NCBI RefSeq assembly: GCF_011089875.1
Contig: NZ_JAANAS010000034.1
Coordinates: forward strand, 1-62,727
Source: Psychroflexus maritimus
GTDB taxonomy: Bacteria > Bacteroidota > Bacteroidia > Flavobacteriales > Flavobacteriaceae
Length of the DNA: 62,727 bases
Reading direction: 5' to 3'
Positions 53,489 to 62,598 of the stretch are shown piece by piece. The stretch's first letter is position 1. Every line of letters begins with the position of its first letter. The position numbers were made by a program, and so were the translations under genes. The notes below the pieces were generated by a model. That model ran no database searches. It was not told the DNA's origin and saw only the letters and a program-made list of their open reading frames with translations.

Positions 53489-54487
53489 TTATGCAGTAAT
53501 AAAATCATAATCTGCAAATTTTTTCTCAACTTCATCTAGCGCTTTAAAAACATCAACAGCCTGATCTTCGGTTACCATTTTCATGCGATAGGGTTTAATT
53601 CCAGGAATTCCTTTAAAATAATTGGTATAATGTCTTCTCGTTTCAAAAACTCCTAATTTCTCTCCTTTCCAATCAATAGCCATTTGTAAGTGTCTTTTTG
53701 CTACATAAACACGTTCTTGAATACTTGGAGGAGGTAAGTGTTGTCCAGTTTCAAAAAAATGTTTTACTTCTTTAAAAAACCACGGATAACCAATACTTGC
53801 TCTTCCAATCATAGCTCCATCTAAGCCATACTCATCTCTCATCAACATGGCTTTTTCAGGCGTATTAACATCGCCATTTCCAAAGACAGGAATATGCATT
53901 CTAGGATTGTTTTTTACGGCTGCAATTGGTTGCCAATCAGCTTCTCCTTTATACATTTGAGCCCGTGTTCTTCCGTGAATAGAAATAGCTTTACAACCTA
54001 CATCCTGAAGACGTTCAGCTACTTCAATTATTTTAATGTGGTCATGGTCCCATCCCAAACGTGTTTTAACGGTAATAGGTAAATTAGTATGTTTCACCAT
54101 GGCTTCAGTAAGTGAAACCATTTTATCGATGTCTTTTAAAATACCTGCTCCTGCTCCTTTAGATACAACTTTTTTTACAGGACATCCAAAGTTAATATCG
54201 ATGATATCTGGTTTTGTAGCTTCAACAATTTCAACAGACTTCAGCATTGAATCTAAGTTAGCTCCAAAAATCTGAATACCAACAGGTCGTTCTTTTTCGT
54301 AGATATCTAGTTTAATCACACTTTTAGCGGCGTCTCTTATCAAACCTTCAGAAGAAATAAATTCTGTATAAACAACATCTGCCCCTTGTTCCTTGCACAA
54401 AGCTCTAAAAGGTGGGTCACTAACATCTTCCATTGGGGCTAATAACAATGGAAAATCTCCTACATCAATATCTCCTATTTTTGCCAC
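53489..54487 (-). CDS. dusB: tRNA-dihydrouridine synthase B
   Basis: Flavin enzyme that reduces uridines in the tRNA D-loop. 332 residues. PLLLAPMEDVSDPPFRALC opens the barrel, DINFGCPVKKVVSKGAGAG carries the catalytic Cys, and SIHGRTRAQMYKGEADW and FGNGDVNTPEKA bind FMN. The start is GTG (54485-54487), as the family N-terminus MAKIGDI begins there. A -7 box is 16 nt upstream. Confidence 0.94.
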   Translation of the reverse strand: MAKIGDIDVGDFPLLLAPMEDVSDPPFRALCKEQGADVVYTEFISSEGLIRDAAKSVIKLDIYEKERPVGIQIFGANLDSMLKSVEIVEATKPDIIDINFGCPVKKVVSKGAGAGILKDIDKMVSLTEAMVKHTNLPITVKTRLGWDHDHIKIIEVAERLQDVGCKAISIHGRTRAQMYKGEADWQPIAAVKNNPRMHIPVFGNGDVNTPEKAMLMRDEYGLDGAMIGRASIGYPWFFKEVKHFFETGQHLPPPSIQERVYVAKRHLQMAIDWKGEKLGVFETRRHYTNYFKGIPGIKPYRMKMVTEDQAVDVFKALDEVEKKFADYDFITA

Positions 54488-54908
54488 TTAATTTATTTTT
54501 TTGCAAAAATACAATAAATAAATAACTCGTTCAATTAGTTGAAGTCGCTAAAAAAACTGAACACTAAAAAACAATAAGGCTTTACTTATTTTTAGTGAAA
54601 TTTAGGTTTTGACGAGTAAAAAGATAAATGCGCTGTCTGATACCTGACCTAAATTAAGAAAATTGAGTCTAATTCTTCGTTCAATTTATAAGTCTCGTTG
54701 TAAAAAGTCTGAAGTATAAAAAAAAGACTTTGACTTAAATTAAGCTTGATTTGTTTTAATTTTACAAAGATTTTAAAACCTGATGAATTTTAAAAATTAG
54801 TATAAGTTGTCATTTTCAAAAATAATGTGTTCTTTTGCTTAAATTACAATGCATAATTTTTTTTTGGAAAGTAATAAAAACATTTTTTCCCATTAAAACC
54901 GTTTGAGA
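54488..54908. other. long gap between dusB and the membrane-protein gene
   Basis: It contains the dusB promoter box and an inverted repeat pair, AATTTAGGT with ACCTAAATT, separated by about 40 nt near 54600-54660. No gene or convincing RNA signal is visible. Confidence 0.45.
54504..54511 (-). promoter_or_regulatory. -7 element of dusB (TATTTTTG)
   Basis: Exact TAnnTTTG match on the minus strand, 16 nt before the GTG start. Confidence 0.6.
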
Positions 54909-55550
54909 ATGAATAAAAAACTTAGCGATTTAACTTCCATTTACCTTAGACTTCCACTCTATGTAGCAGTTATGCTAACAATTACACAAATTATAAAGTT
55001 TGATTTTATTGACGGAGAATTTAATGAAGATGGTTATGTAGAAAGCTTTCAACTAGTTTTCTTAGGTTTGTCAATAGTTTTGCTTTTTTTTAGTTCTTAT
55101 AAATTCAGCATATTTAAGATTTATACTAGTATTTTAGGCTTATTTTTAGCTACTCATTTTATAAGAGAAAACGATGCTTTTTTTGACGAATATTTAATGG
55201 AGCACGCATGGAAAATTTTTGCCTATAGTTTTGTTGCTATTGCTGTTTATGTACTTATTAAAAATTGGAATAATTTTTTAAATCAAGTTTATCAAATAAA
55301 AGAACACTTAAGTTTCGGGGTGTTTATTAGTGGATTGACAGTACTTCACGTTTTTTCGAGACTCTATGGAAAAAAAGATAATTGGATTAATTTATTTGAA
55401 AAAATAGATGCTCCTGCAGAGCAATACAGAAGTATAAAAGATGCTTCAGAAGAAAGTATTGAACTGCTGGGTTATGCCATTATTTTTATCAGCATAGTAG
55501 AATTAATAATCTATGCAAAAAAACAACAAATAAAACTAAAAGATGCTTGA
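54909..55550 (+). CDS. polytopic membrane protein, unknown
   Basis: 213 residues from ATG 54909, with about six hydrophobic segments (e.g. LYVAVMLTITQIIKF, LVFLGLSIVLLFFSS, AYSFVAIAVYVLI, LGYAIIFISIVELIIYA). I recognise no family. It overlaps the PAP2 phosphatase gene by 8 bp and precedes two glycosyltransferases, so a role in envelope lipid or glycan metabolism is plausible. Confidence 0.72.
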   Translation: MNKKLSDLTSIYLRLPLYVAVMLTITQIIKFDFIDGEFNEDGYVESFQLVFLGLSIVLLFFSSYKFSIFKIYTSILGLFLATHFIRENDAFFDEYLMEHAWKIFAYSFVAIAVYVLIKNWNNFLNQVYQIKEHLSFGVFISGLTVLHVFSRLYGKKDNWINLFEKIDAPAEQYRSIKDASEESIELLGYAIIFISIVELIIYAKKQQIKLKDA

Positions 55551-56106
55551 ATGGATTAATGAAATAGATTCAAATTTATTCCTTTATCTCAATCAATTAG
55601 GTAGTAGAAAGTGGGATTGGTTCTGGATAATTATGACTGAAAAATGGACTTCTATTCCTGTTTTTTTGGTCTTATTACTACTTATTTATAAAAATTACAA
55701 TCTTAAAAAAGTAGGTGTTTTTTGTCTGTCCATTTTCTTTGTGATTTTAATAAGTGATCAATTAGCTAATTTATCTAAACACTTTTTTGAACGACCAAGG
55801 CCATGCAATGAAGATTTTATGAAGTACGGTAGATTTTTAGCAAAAAGATGTGGAAGTTTTGGTTTCTACTCTGCGCATGCCTCAACAACTTTTGCCCTAG
55901 CTACTTTTTTTATTTTACAAGTAAAAAAGAAACTGCCAAAAATTCATTATTGGTTGATTCCATGGGCGATTATTGTTACTTATAGTAGAATTTACATAGG
56001 CGTTCATTACCCCGGTGATATTATTGTGGGCTGTACTATTGGAATAAGTATAGGCACTTTAATAGCTAGCCTATCTAATAAAATTAAATTTTTAAAAGTA
56101 GAATAG
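55543..56106 (+). CDS. PAP2-family membrane phosphatase
   Basis: 187 residues with five or six membrane helices. The three-part PAP2 site is complete: KHFFERPRP, YSAHASTT and YSRIYIGVHYPGD. It probably dephosphorylates an isoprenyl diphosphate or phospholipid head group. It overlaps the upstream gene by 8 bp; the next glycosyltransferase starts 11 bp later, suggesting a three-gene operon. Confidence 0.91.
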   Translation: MLEWINEIDSNLFLYLNQLGSRKWDWFWIIMTEKWTSIPVFLVLLLLIYKNYNLKKVGVFCLSIFFVILISDQLANLSKHFFERPRPCNEDFMKYGRFLAKRCGSFGFYSAHASTTFALATFFILQVKKKLPKIHYWLIPWAIIVTYSRIYIGVHYPGDIIVGCTIGISIGTLIASLSNKIKFLKVE

Positions 56107-56117
56107 TTGATAAGCTT

Positions 56118-56939
56118 ATGAAACTAAAACAACTTCCTAGTTCATTGTACAAAAGTCTTAAGTTAAGACTTTCTGATGCCAAAAGCGAAGCAGGAAAAAG
56201 AGAAAAAGCGAATGTAGTGGTTTCTTTAACTTCCATTCCTTCAAGATTTAATATTTTAGACCTTACCTTAAAAAGCGTACTTACTCAAAGTTTATGTCCT
56301 AAGACTATTTATTTATGGATTAATGTTAATGATTGGAACCTAATTCCAAAAAAGGTGTTAGATTTAGAAGGTGATATTTTAAAAATAAAAAAAACAAAAT
56401 TAAAAACAGCTCATAAAAAATTAATCCATACCCTTTTAGAAGAAAAAGAATCTCCTATCATTACTTGTGATGATGATGTGATTTATCATAAAAACTGGTT
56501 GGAGTCACTTTATGAAACACATGTAAACTATCCAAACTCCATAATAGGACATCGACTAAGAACGATTCAATTTGATGAAAATGGAAAAGCTCTTCCTTAT
56601 GATTCTTGGAAATACAAGCAAAAAGCTCCTTCAGAAAATCAAATGACCATTGGCGTAAATGGTGTTTTGTACCCTCCAAAAATATTTTCTGAAGCCATTC
56701 AAAATGAAGCGCTTTTTATGAAACTAGCACCTAAAAATGACGATTTATGGTTCAAAGCTATTGAATTAGTTGAAGGAATTAAAATAAGAAAATCAGAACA
56801 TACTCCTCCCCCACCAATTCCCATACCTGGAACACAAAAAATATCACTGAAAAAAGAAAATGTTGACCAAAAAATGAACGATTCTCAGTGGTCTGAACTT
56901 ACCGAGTATTACAACCTAAATCAATACCTTAAGCGCTAA
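56118..56939 (+). CDS. GT-A-type glycosyltransferase
   Basis: 273 residues. VVVSLTSIPSRFNILDLTLKSVLTQSL is the donor-side start, IITCDDDVIYHKNW the metal-binding DxD, and APKNDDLWFKAIEL a late acidic motif. It resembles enzymes annotated as glycosyltransferases in polysaccharide loci. It is third in the run with the membrane protein and PAP2 phosphatase. Confidence 0.8.
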   Translation: MKLKQLPSSLYKSLKLRLSDAKSEAGKREKANVVVSLTSIPSRFNILDLTLKSVLTQSLCPKTIYLWINVNDWNLIPKKVLDLEGDILKIKKTKLKTAHKKLIHTLLEEKESPIITCDDDVIYHKNWLESLYETHVNYPNSIIGHRLRTIQFDENGKALPYDSWKYKQKAPSENQMTIGVNGVLYPPKIFSEAIQNEALFMKLAPKNDDLWFKAIELVEGIKIRKSEHTPPPPIPIPGTQKISLKKENVDQKMNDSQWSELTEYYNLNQYLKR

Positions 56940-57127
56940 TTACTTACAACAAGAAAACCTTATTAGCTTGAAATTGTTTTTGTTTTTCATAGGCTTTAGT
57001 TTAATAACTATAAAAAAAATTAGTTTGTTAGTACCTATTCACTTTTAAAAACAAGTGTTTTAATTCTGTTTTTCGTTGAAAATTAAAAAGCTAGAATCAA
57101 TTAAGTTCTGAGTTTTTAAAATAAGTG

Positions 57128-57135
57128 TATTTTTG
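57128..57135 (+). promoter_or_regulatory. -7 element (TATTTTTG) of the M28 peptidase
   Basis: Exact TAnnTTTG match 21 nt before the ATG at 57157. A longer frame's TTG start at 57133 lies inside the box. Confidence 0.65.
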
Positions 57136-57156
57136 TTTAAATTAAAATTAGAAATC

Positions 57157-58188
57157 ATGAAAAATATATTTTTTTTAAGTATAGCCATCGCTTTCATCTT
57201 TACCGGGTGTAAAAGTAATATGCAAAACAATGAAGAGCAACAAAGCACAAAGGAGCCTTTAGAAGAAGTTGCTGAAATGATTTCTCCAGAGGCCTTAAGT
57301 GATTTGCTTCATGAAATTTCATCAGATAAGTACCAAGGAAGGATGACAGGCGAAGAAGGACAAAAATTAGCCGCTGATTTTATTGTTGATTTCTTCACCG
57401 AAAATACTATTCCAGCTGGTAACAATGGTGAATTTTTTCAAGCTATCCCCGCTTCAAACTTCAACAACCAATACAATGATTCAGAAAACATATTAGCCTT
57501 TATTGAAGGAACTGAAAAACCCGAAGAAGTAATTGTGGTGTCTGCACATTATGACCATGTAGGCATGGATGATGAAGGTAATATTATGAATGGTGCCGAT
57601 GATGATGGCTCTGGAACAGTTGCCGTTATGCAACTAGCTAAAGCTTTTAAAAAAGCTAAAGAGGAAGGTTTAGGACCAAAAAGAAGCCTATTGTTTTTGT
57701 TAGTAACCGCTGAAGAAATTGGCTTACTTGGTTCTAAATTTTACACTGAAAACCCAGTGTACCCTCTTGAACAAACAGTAGCTAACCTAAATTTAGATAT
57801 GATTGGACGAATTGATAAAGAATATGAAACAAAGGAAAATCAAAACTATCTTTATTTAATTGGTGCCGATAGAATTAGTCAAGAATTTCACGATATTTCT
57901 CTAGCTCAAAATGATAAGTATTCAGATTTATACCTCGATTTTAAATACAATGCAGAAGACGAACCTATGAATTTGTACTACCGAAGTGACCATTACAACT
58001 TTGCAAAAAACGGCATTCCGTCTATATTTTTCTTTTCTGGATTACACGATGATTATCACCAACCCACCGATACGGCCGATAAAATTGAATATGATTTATT
58101 AGCTAAAAGAGCACAATTAATTTTTCATATTGCTTGGGAAGTAGCCAACAAAGAAGAACGCTTAATAATTGATACGCAAGAAGAATAA
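57157..58188 (+). CDS. M28-family zinc aminopeptidase, lipoprotein
   Basis: 343 residues from ATG 57157. Lipobox FTGCKS places it on the membrane facing out. The two-zinc site is visible: SAHYDHVG (His), NGADDDGSG (bridging Asp), TAEEIGLLGS (catalytic Glu and ligand), DMIGR (Asp) and DDYHQPTDT (His). Probably an exported aminopeptidase for peptide scavenging. Monocistronic, with its own -7 box. Confidence 0.92.
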   Translation: MKNIFFLSIAIAFIFTGCKSNMQNNEEQQSTKEPLEEVAEMISPEALSDLLHEISSDKYQGRMTGEEGQKLAADFIVDFFTENTIPAGNNGEFFQAIPASNFNNQYNDSENILAFIEGTEKPEEVIVVSAHYDHVGMDDEGNIMNGADDDGSGTVAVMQLAKAFKKAKEEGLGPKRSLLFLLVTAEEIGLLGSKFYTENPVYPLEQTVANLNLDMIGRIDKEYETKENQNYLYLIGADRISQEFHDISLAQNDKYSDLYLDFKYNAEDEPMNLYYRSDHYNFAKNGIPSIFFFSGLHDDYHQPTDTADKIEYDLLAKRAQLIFHIAWEVANKEERLIIDTQEE

Positions 58189-58268
58189 TCTCAGTATAAA
58201 AATTTCGTAATTATGTAGCATTTTAAAAAAATCCTTTACAACTAAAATGCGCTTTTAAATTAAAAATT

Positions 58269-59216
58269 GTGAAAACAGAGCAACCTATATCACCCCCTTT
58301 TTTTAGTGTTGTCATTCCGCTGTACAATAAAGAGAATTTCATCCAAAATTGCTTAAAAAGTGTTCTTAATCAAAGCTTTACCAACTTTGAAGTAATTATT
58401 ATAGATGATGGAAGCACAGACGAAAGCTTTACCAAAGCAAAACAAATAAAAGACCCAAGATTTAGCCTCTATCAACAAAAAAATCATGGCGTATCTGTTG
58501 CAAGAAACAAAGGGGTAAAAAAATCAAAAGCTGCATTTATTGCTTTTTTAGATGCCGATGACCAATGGTATCCTGAACACTTAGCAATGATTTATTCCAT
58601 GATAAAAAATCACCCTAAACAACAACTATTTGCAACTAATTACCAAATAGAAATTGCACCTAAACAGTATAGAAACACAAAATTTAGTGTTGCAGTTACT
58701 AAACCAACTCAAGTTATCAACAACTTTTTTGAAGCTAGCTTAAAAGACTCTTTACTACATACCATTACTACAGTGATTAGAAAATCTGTTTTTATTGAAG
58801 AAGGAGGTTTTAATCCATCTATCCCCTCTGGTCAAGATACTGATTTATTTATTCGACTCGGACTTAAATATGCCATTGTATTTACCCCAAAACTAGGAGC
58901 TAAGTATAATATTTTTTCAGAAAATAATCTTTCAAAAACCAAGCATTTTAAAATCCGACTTCAACTGCTTAAAGCTTATGAAAACATAGAAAACGAATAC
59001 TTACAACAGTACATTAACTTAAATCGTTACGCTATTGGTTTGGGTGCAAAACTAGCTAAAAACAAAGCCTTTTATTCGGCTAAAAAAGACCTTAATTTTA
59101 ACTTACTAAGTACAAAGCAAAAAATTCTGTTTTTACTTCCTAGCCGCTTACTAAAGGTTTTAAAAAAAATACAGGACATCATGACCAAAAAAGGAATATA
59201 CATTACTTCAATATAG
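58269..59216 (+). CDS. glycosyltransferase family 2
   Basis: 315 residues. FFSVVIPLYNKENFIQNCLKSVL, EVIIIDDGSTDES, NHGVSVARNKGVK and AFLDADDQWYPEHL are the standard GT2 blocks; GGFNPSIPSGQDTDLFIRLG is the acceptor-side motif. The start is GTG, directly before the domain. It likely builds surface glycan. dnaX follows from its own promoter. Confidence 0.9.
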   Translation: MKTEQPISPPFFSVVIPLYNKENFIQNCLKSVLNQSFTNFEVIIIDDGSTDESFTKAKQIKDPRFSLYQQKNHGVSVARNKGVKKSKAAFIAFLDADDQWYPEHLAMIYSMIKNHPKQQLFATNYQIEIAPKQYRNTKFSVAVTKPTQVINNFFEASLKDSLLHTITTVIRKSVFIEEGGFNPSIPSGQDTDLFIRLGLKYAIVFTPKLGAKYNIFSENNLSKTKHFKIRLQLLKAYENIENEYLQQYINLNRYAIGLGAKLAKNKAFYSAKKDLNFNLLSTKQKILFLLPSRLLKVLKKIQDIMTKKGIYITSI

Positions 59217-59285
59217 GTTGGGCTTACTGCATCAAGTCATCAATTTATTTATCTTATATTTTAAATTAAATTTCTTTTAATTGTG

Positions 59286-59293
59286 TAAATTTG
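59286..59293 (+). promoter_or_regulatory. -7 element of dnaX (TAAATTTG)
   Basis: Exact TAnnTTTG match 18 nt before the ATG at 59312. A longer frame's TTG start at 59291 lies within it. Confidence 0.65.
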
Positions 59294-59311
59294 TGGGTCA
59301 AACTAAGTTGC

Positions 59312-61159
59312 ATGGAACATTTTGTAGTATCGGCCAGAAAATATAGACCAGAGAATTTTGAGGATGTAGTTGGGCAAAAAGCAATCACCAATACTTTGCT
59401 GAAAGCTATTGATAGCAACCACCTAGCCCAAGCCCTATTATTTACAGGCCCAAGGGGAGTTGGTAAAACATCTTGTGCCAGAATTTTAGCTAAAAAAATC
59501 AACCAAGATGCCAATTCGTCAGATGATCAAGATTTTTCATTCAACATATTTGAATTAGATGCTGCATCAAATAATTCTGTTGATGATATTAGAAACCTTA
59601 CCGACCAAGTGAGAATTCCGCCGCAAACTGGGAAGTATAAAGTCTATATCATTGATGAAGTACACATGCTTTCGCAATCGGCTTTTAATGCCTTTCTAAA
59701 AACCTTAGAAGAACCTCCAAAACACGCCATCTTTATCCTAGCTACTACCGAAAAACACAAAATTATTCCAACGATTTTATCCCGTTGTCAGATTTTTGAT
59801 TTTAAACGAATAACTGTTTTTGACATCAAAGAACACTTGGCTAGTATCGCACAAAAAGAAGGTATTACAGCAGAAGATGACGCCCTTCATATTATTGCAC
59901 AAAAAGCAGATGGAGCTATGCGTGACGCCCTCTCTACTTACGATCGTGTAGTGAGTTATTGCGGAAATCAACTTACTAGAAAAGCAGTAGCAGAAAACCT
60001 AAATGTTCTTGATTACGATAGTTTTTTTGATTCTACAGACTATATTTTAGCTGGTGATATTCCTAACTTATTAGTCTATTTTAATCAAATTTTATCAAAA
60101 GGTTTTGATGGCCAACATTATGTAGCGGGTCTTGCTTCTCATTTTAGGGATTTATTAGTGAGTAAAAACCCGGCTACAGTTGAATTACTCGAGGTGGGGG
60201 ATCAAACAAAGCAACGTTATTTAGAACAAGCAAAAGCAATTGACTATAACCAATTAATGACCTGTATTGATTTGGCTAGTGAGTGTGATTTTAACTATAA
60301 AAATTCCCAAAATCAGCGCCTGCTTGTTGAATTATGTTTAATGAAAATGGCGTCAATTTCTTCTGGAAATTTACCTCAAAAAAAAAAATGTGATGTAAGC
60401 ATCAAACCCGCTTCAGAAGTTACTTACCAAGTTCAACATAAACAAATTGATGAAACTGAAACATCTAAAAAAGAGGCTATTCATTCTGCTGAAACTCATT
60501 CAGATTTAGTAAATAATAAAAAAAACCTTTACCCGAATAATCATCAGCAAGAAGAACTTAGCGTAAAAATTTCAACTGAAACAGAAAATCAAGCAGATGA
60601 CCAACAAAGAGTTTCAAACAATGCTAATTATGCCTTAGATGCTAATGAAAAAGAATTGATTTCTTCAGAAGAAAAAAAAGTGAAAGTAGAAAATCAAAGC
60701 ATTAAAAAAACTTCAGGATTTTCGTTGAAGGCTATTCAAAAGAAAAAAGAATTAATAGCTGCAAAGGAAAAAAATAAACCCAAAGAAATTGAACGCTTTT
60801 CAGAATTTACCGAAGAAGATGTGCAAAAAGCTTGGATCGCCTATTCAAACAAAATTGAAAAAAGAGGAAATAAAATTTTAGCTTCAGTATATAATAGCGA
60901 TATACCCAAGCTTAATGGAAAAGAGATTTGTATTGAGTTGCCTAACGAAACCATGAAAATTTCTGTTTTGCAAGACCAATCTAGTTTAATGAAGTTCCTT
61001 AAAGAAGAATTAGATAATACTGAAATTTCATTAGAAATTAAAGTTAATCACGTGCAAGAAAAAAAGTATGCATTTACCCCAAGAGAAAAATACCAAAAGC
61101 TTGCTGAAACCAACCCTGCTATTGAAAACTTAAGAAAAACCTTTGAATTAGATATATAA
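59312..61159 (+). CDS. dnaX: DNA polymerase III subunits gamma and tau
   Basis: Clamp-loader ATPase. 615 residues from ATG 59312. SARKYRPENFEDVVGQ opens the protein; Walker A GPRGVGKT is at 46-53, DEVHMLSQSAFNAFLKTLEEPP follows, and ILSRCQIFDFKRI is the sensor region. The four-cysteine zinc insertion usual just after Walker A is absent; that stretch reads INQDANSSDDQDFSFNIFEL instead. The segment from about residue 360 to 480 is a charged linker, followed by a C-terminal tau-like domain. The stop overlaps the miaE start by one base. Confidence 0.94.
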   Translation: MEHFVVSARKYRPENFEDVVGQKAITNTLLKAIDSNHLAQALLFTGPRGVGKTSCARILAKKINQDANSSDDQDFSFNIFELDAASNNSVDDIRNLTDQVRIPPQTGKYKVYIIDEVHMLSQSAFNAFLKTLEEPPKHAIFILATTEKHKIIPTILSRCQIFDFKRITVFDIKEHLASIAQKEGITAEDDALHIIAQKADGAMRDALSTYDRVVSYCGNQLTRKAVAENLNVLDYDSFFDSTDYILAGDIPNLLVYFNQILSKGFDGQHYVAGLASHFRDLLVSKNPATVELLEVGDQTKQRYLEQAKAIDYNQLMTCIDLASECDFNYKNSQNQRLLVELCLMKMASISSGNLPQKKKCDVSIKPASEVTYQVQHKQIDETETSKKEAIHSAETHSDLVNNKKNLYPNNHQQEELSVKISTETENQADDQQRVSNNANYALDANEKELISSEEKKVKVENQSIKKTSGFSLKAIQKKKELIAAKEKNKPKEIERFSEFTEEDVQKAWIAYSNKIEKRGNKILASVYNSDIPKLNGKEICIELPNETMKISVLQDQSSLMKFLKEELDNTEISLEIKVNHVQEKKYAFTPREKYQKLAETNPAIENLRKTFELDI

Positions 61160-61740
61160 TGTTAGGATTAAAATTACCCACCGACCCAAGATGGGCAGAT
61201 ATTGCCAACAAAAACATTAAAGAAATTTTAATTGACCATGCGTGGTGTGAACAAAAGGCTGCTTCTACGGCTATTTCATTAATTGTAAGTTTTCCTGAAT
61301 ATAGCGAACTTGTGGAGGAAATGCATGATTTAGTGCAAGAAGAAATGAGTCATTTTAAAATGGTGCACGATTTACTTAAAGAGCGAAATATAGAACTTGG
61401 AAGAGACCGAAAAGATTTATATGTTGTAGAACTAATGAAGTTTTTCCCTAAAGGGGGAAGCCGAACCAATCAATTAACTCACAGATTAATGTATGCTGCC
61501 TTAATTGAAGCTAGAAGTTGCGAACGTTTTAGGTTGCTTTCTGAAAATTTAGAAGACCAAAAGCTAGCCCGTTTCTATAGAAAGTTAATGATTTCTGAAG
61601 CTGGACATTACACCCTATTCTTAAAACTAGCCAGAAAATATGGAGAGGAAAATATAGTCAACGAAAAATGGAACAAACTACTGATTTATGAGGCGCAAAT
61701 AATGAAAGATTTAAGCAAGAATGAAACTGTTCATGGCTAA
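61159..61740 (+). CDS. miaE: tRNA 2-methylthio-N6-isopentenyladenosine-37 hydroxylase
   Basis: Diiron enzyme that hydroxylates the isopentenyl group of A37 in tRNA. 193 residues. Metal ligands appear in DHAWCEQKAAS, EEMSHFKMVH, IEARSCERF and SEAGHYTLF. It is coupled to dnaX by a one-base overlap and ends 3 bp from the convergent metallopeptidase. With dusB it makes two tRNA-modification genes in this window. Confidence 0.9.
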   Translation: MLGLKLPTDPRWADIANKNIKEILIDHAWCEQKAASTAISLIVSFPEYSELVEEMHDLVQEEMSHFKMVHDLLKERNIELGRDRKDLYVVELMKFFPKGGSRTNQLTHRLMYAALIEARSCERFRLLSENLEDQKLARFYRKLMISEAGHYTLFLKLARKYGEENIVNEKWNKLLIYEAQIMKDLSKNETVHG

Positions 61741-61743
61741 TTT

Positions 61744-62391
61744 TTAAGGCTGAATTTCATTATCATCATCAACAAGCATCAAAATTTCATTAGGAGATAA
61801 ATAGAGTTTTTTTATATTTACCTTGTAGTGCTCAGGTAATTCAGTGTGGTTCAAAATAAAATTTTTGGTAGCTATAATGTAATTCCCCATTCCTTTCTGA
61901 ACAGCAAAAGTATCTGCTCTTTTTTCAGCTTTTCTGATATAATTTTTAGATAAAGAGTAGCCAATGCCAAAACCAATTAAATTAAATGAACTTCTGTGTT
62001 GGTAATCCAAAATATGACCTAATTCATGACCTAACCAACCAATCATTACTTTTGAAGGTATTTCATCTATTGAAAACTTTTCATTGTCAATGATAAATTT
62101 TGAACTAATGTTTATAAAATAAGACCTGTTCTTTTTTGACTTAAAAAAGTCTGAAAATCTTGGTTGAGCATTCATAAATGACTTTTTAAGGCCTTTAAAT
62201 CTAATTTCAATAACCACATCATTTAGTTCTGGAAAATGGTCGAATGCTATTTTAGCCTCCTCTTCTATTAATTTTGGAATCACTTTATTACTATAATGTA
62301 CCGTGTCCTCGTTCATTTGTTCAAAGTTTTGATATGCGTGAGTTTTTATCGACAGGATAATAAAAAGCGATAAAAATACTTTTAATAACAT
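61744..62391 (-). CDS. exported HExxH metallopeptidase-like protein
   Basis: 215 residues with a signal peptide (1 to about 19, ending IKTHAY). The zinc motif is HELGH (H122, E123, H126), and EKRAD (E156, A159, D160) matches the third-ligand ExxAD motif of M48-type peptidases. No membrane helices beyond the signal. The substrate is unknown. Upstream, at 62490-62600, lies a small transcription unit in the same direction that could be an independent RNA or this gene's leader. Confidence 0.78.
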   Translation of the reverse strand: MLLKVFLSLFIILSIKTHAYQNFEQMNEDTVHYSNKVIPKLIEEEAKIAFDHFPELNDVVIEIRFKGLKKSFMNAQPRFSDFFKSKKNRSYFINISSKFIIDNEKFSIDEIPSKVMIGWLGHELGHILDYQHRSSFNLIGFGIGYSLSKNYIRKAEKRADTFAVQKGMGNYIIATKNFILNHTELPEHYKVNIKKLYLSPNEILMLVDDDNEIQP

Positions 62392-62489
62392 TTAATTTTT
62401 TTTTATAACTTAAAAAATAAATTTAAATCTGTGGTCGGCTTTACAAAACTTTAAGCCTAAAAGTAAAATTTAGTAAGTGCTATAGGTAC

Positions 62490-62528
62490 TAAAAAAGTAG
62501 AGTCCTTACCGGGCGGTAAGAACTCTAC
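62490..62528 (-). terminator. strong intrinsic terminator of the small RNA/leader
   Basis: GTAGAGTCCTTACC (62497-62510) and GGTAAGAACTCTAC (62515-62528) pair at 13 of 14 positions with a 4-nt loop. On the minus strand six T follow (plus-strand A-run 62491-62496). The plus side lacks a T-run, so the direction is minus. Confidence 0.88.
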
Positions 62529-62559
62529 AAATTAACCAATCTATTATGAAAAACTTCAT
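62506..62559 (-). CDS. possible 17-residue leaderless peptide inside the small RNA
   Basis: Reads MKFFIIDWLICRVLTAR, then TAA at 62506-62508. The ATG lies 6 nt past the -7 element, where transcription should begin, so translation would be leaderless. The last codons and the stop lie inside the terminator stem, so a translating ribosome could affect termination. At this length a chance frame remains possible. Confidence 0.35.
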   Translation of the reverse strand: MKFFIIDWLICRVLTAR

Positions 62560-62565
62560 CCACTA

Positions 62566-62598
62566 CAAATATAAGATAGATGTAAACAACTACCAAAA
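62566..62598 (-). promoter_or_regulatory. full Bacteroidota-type promoter of the small RNA
   Basis: On the minus strand, -33 TTTTG (plus CAAAA, 62594-62598), a 20-nt spacer, and -7 TATATTTG (62566-62573). Both elements and the spacing are optimal for the Bacteroidota primary sigma factor. Confidence 0.75.

Larger units (their letters stand above)
62490..62560 (-). ncRNA. candidate small RNA or leader-peptide/attenuator transcript, about 70 nt
   Basis: A compact unit: a promoter at 62566-62598, a predicted start near 62560, and a strong terminator ending near 62490. No annotated gene is inside. It could be a free regulatory RNA, or a terminated leader of the metallopeptidase gene that begins about 100 nt further on. 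I cannot match it to a named RNA family. It contains the reading frame at 62506-62559. Confidence 0.6.

Noticed and set aside
54590-54670. Inverted repeat AATTTAGGT / ACCTAAATT as a possible RNA element
   Set aside because: Nine bases with a loop of about 40 nt, no T-run, and no associated promoter box; not distinguishable from chance.
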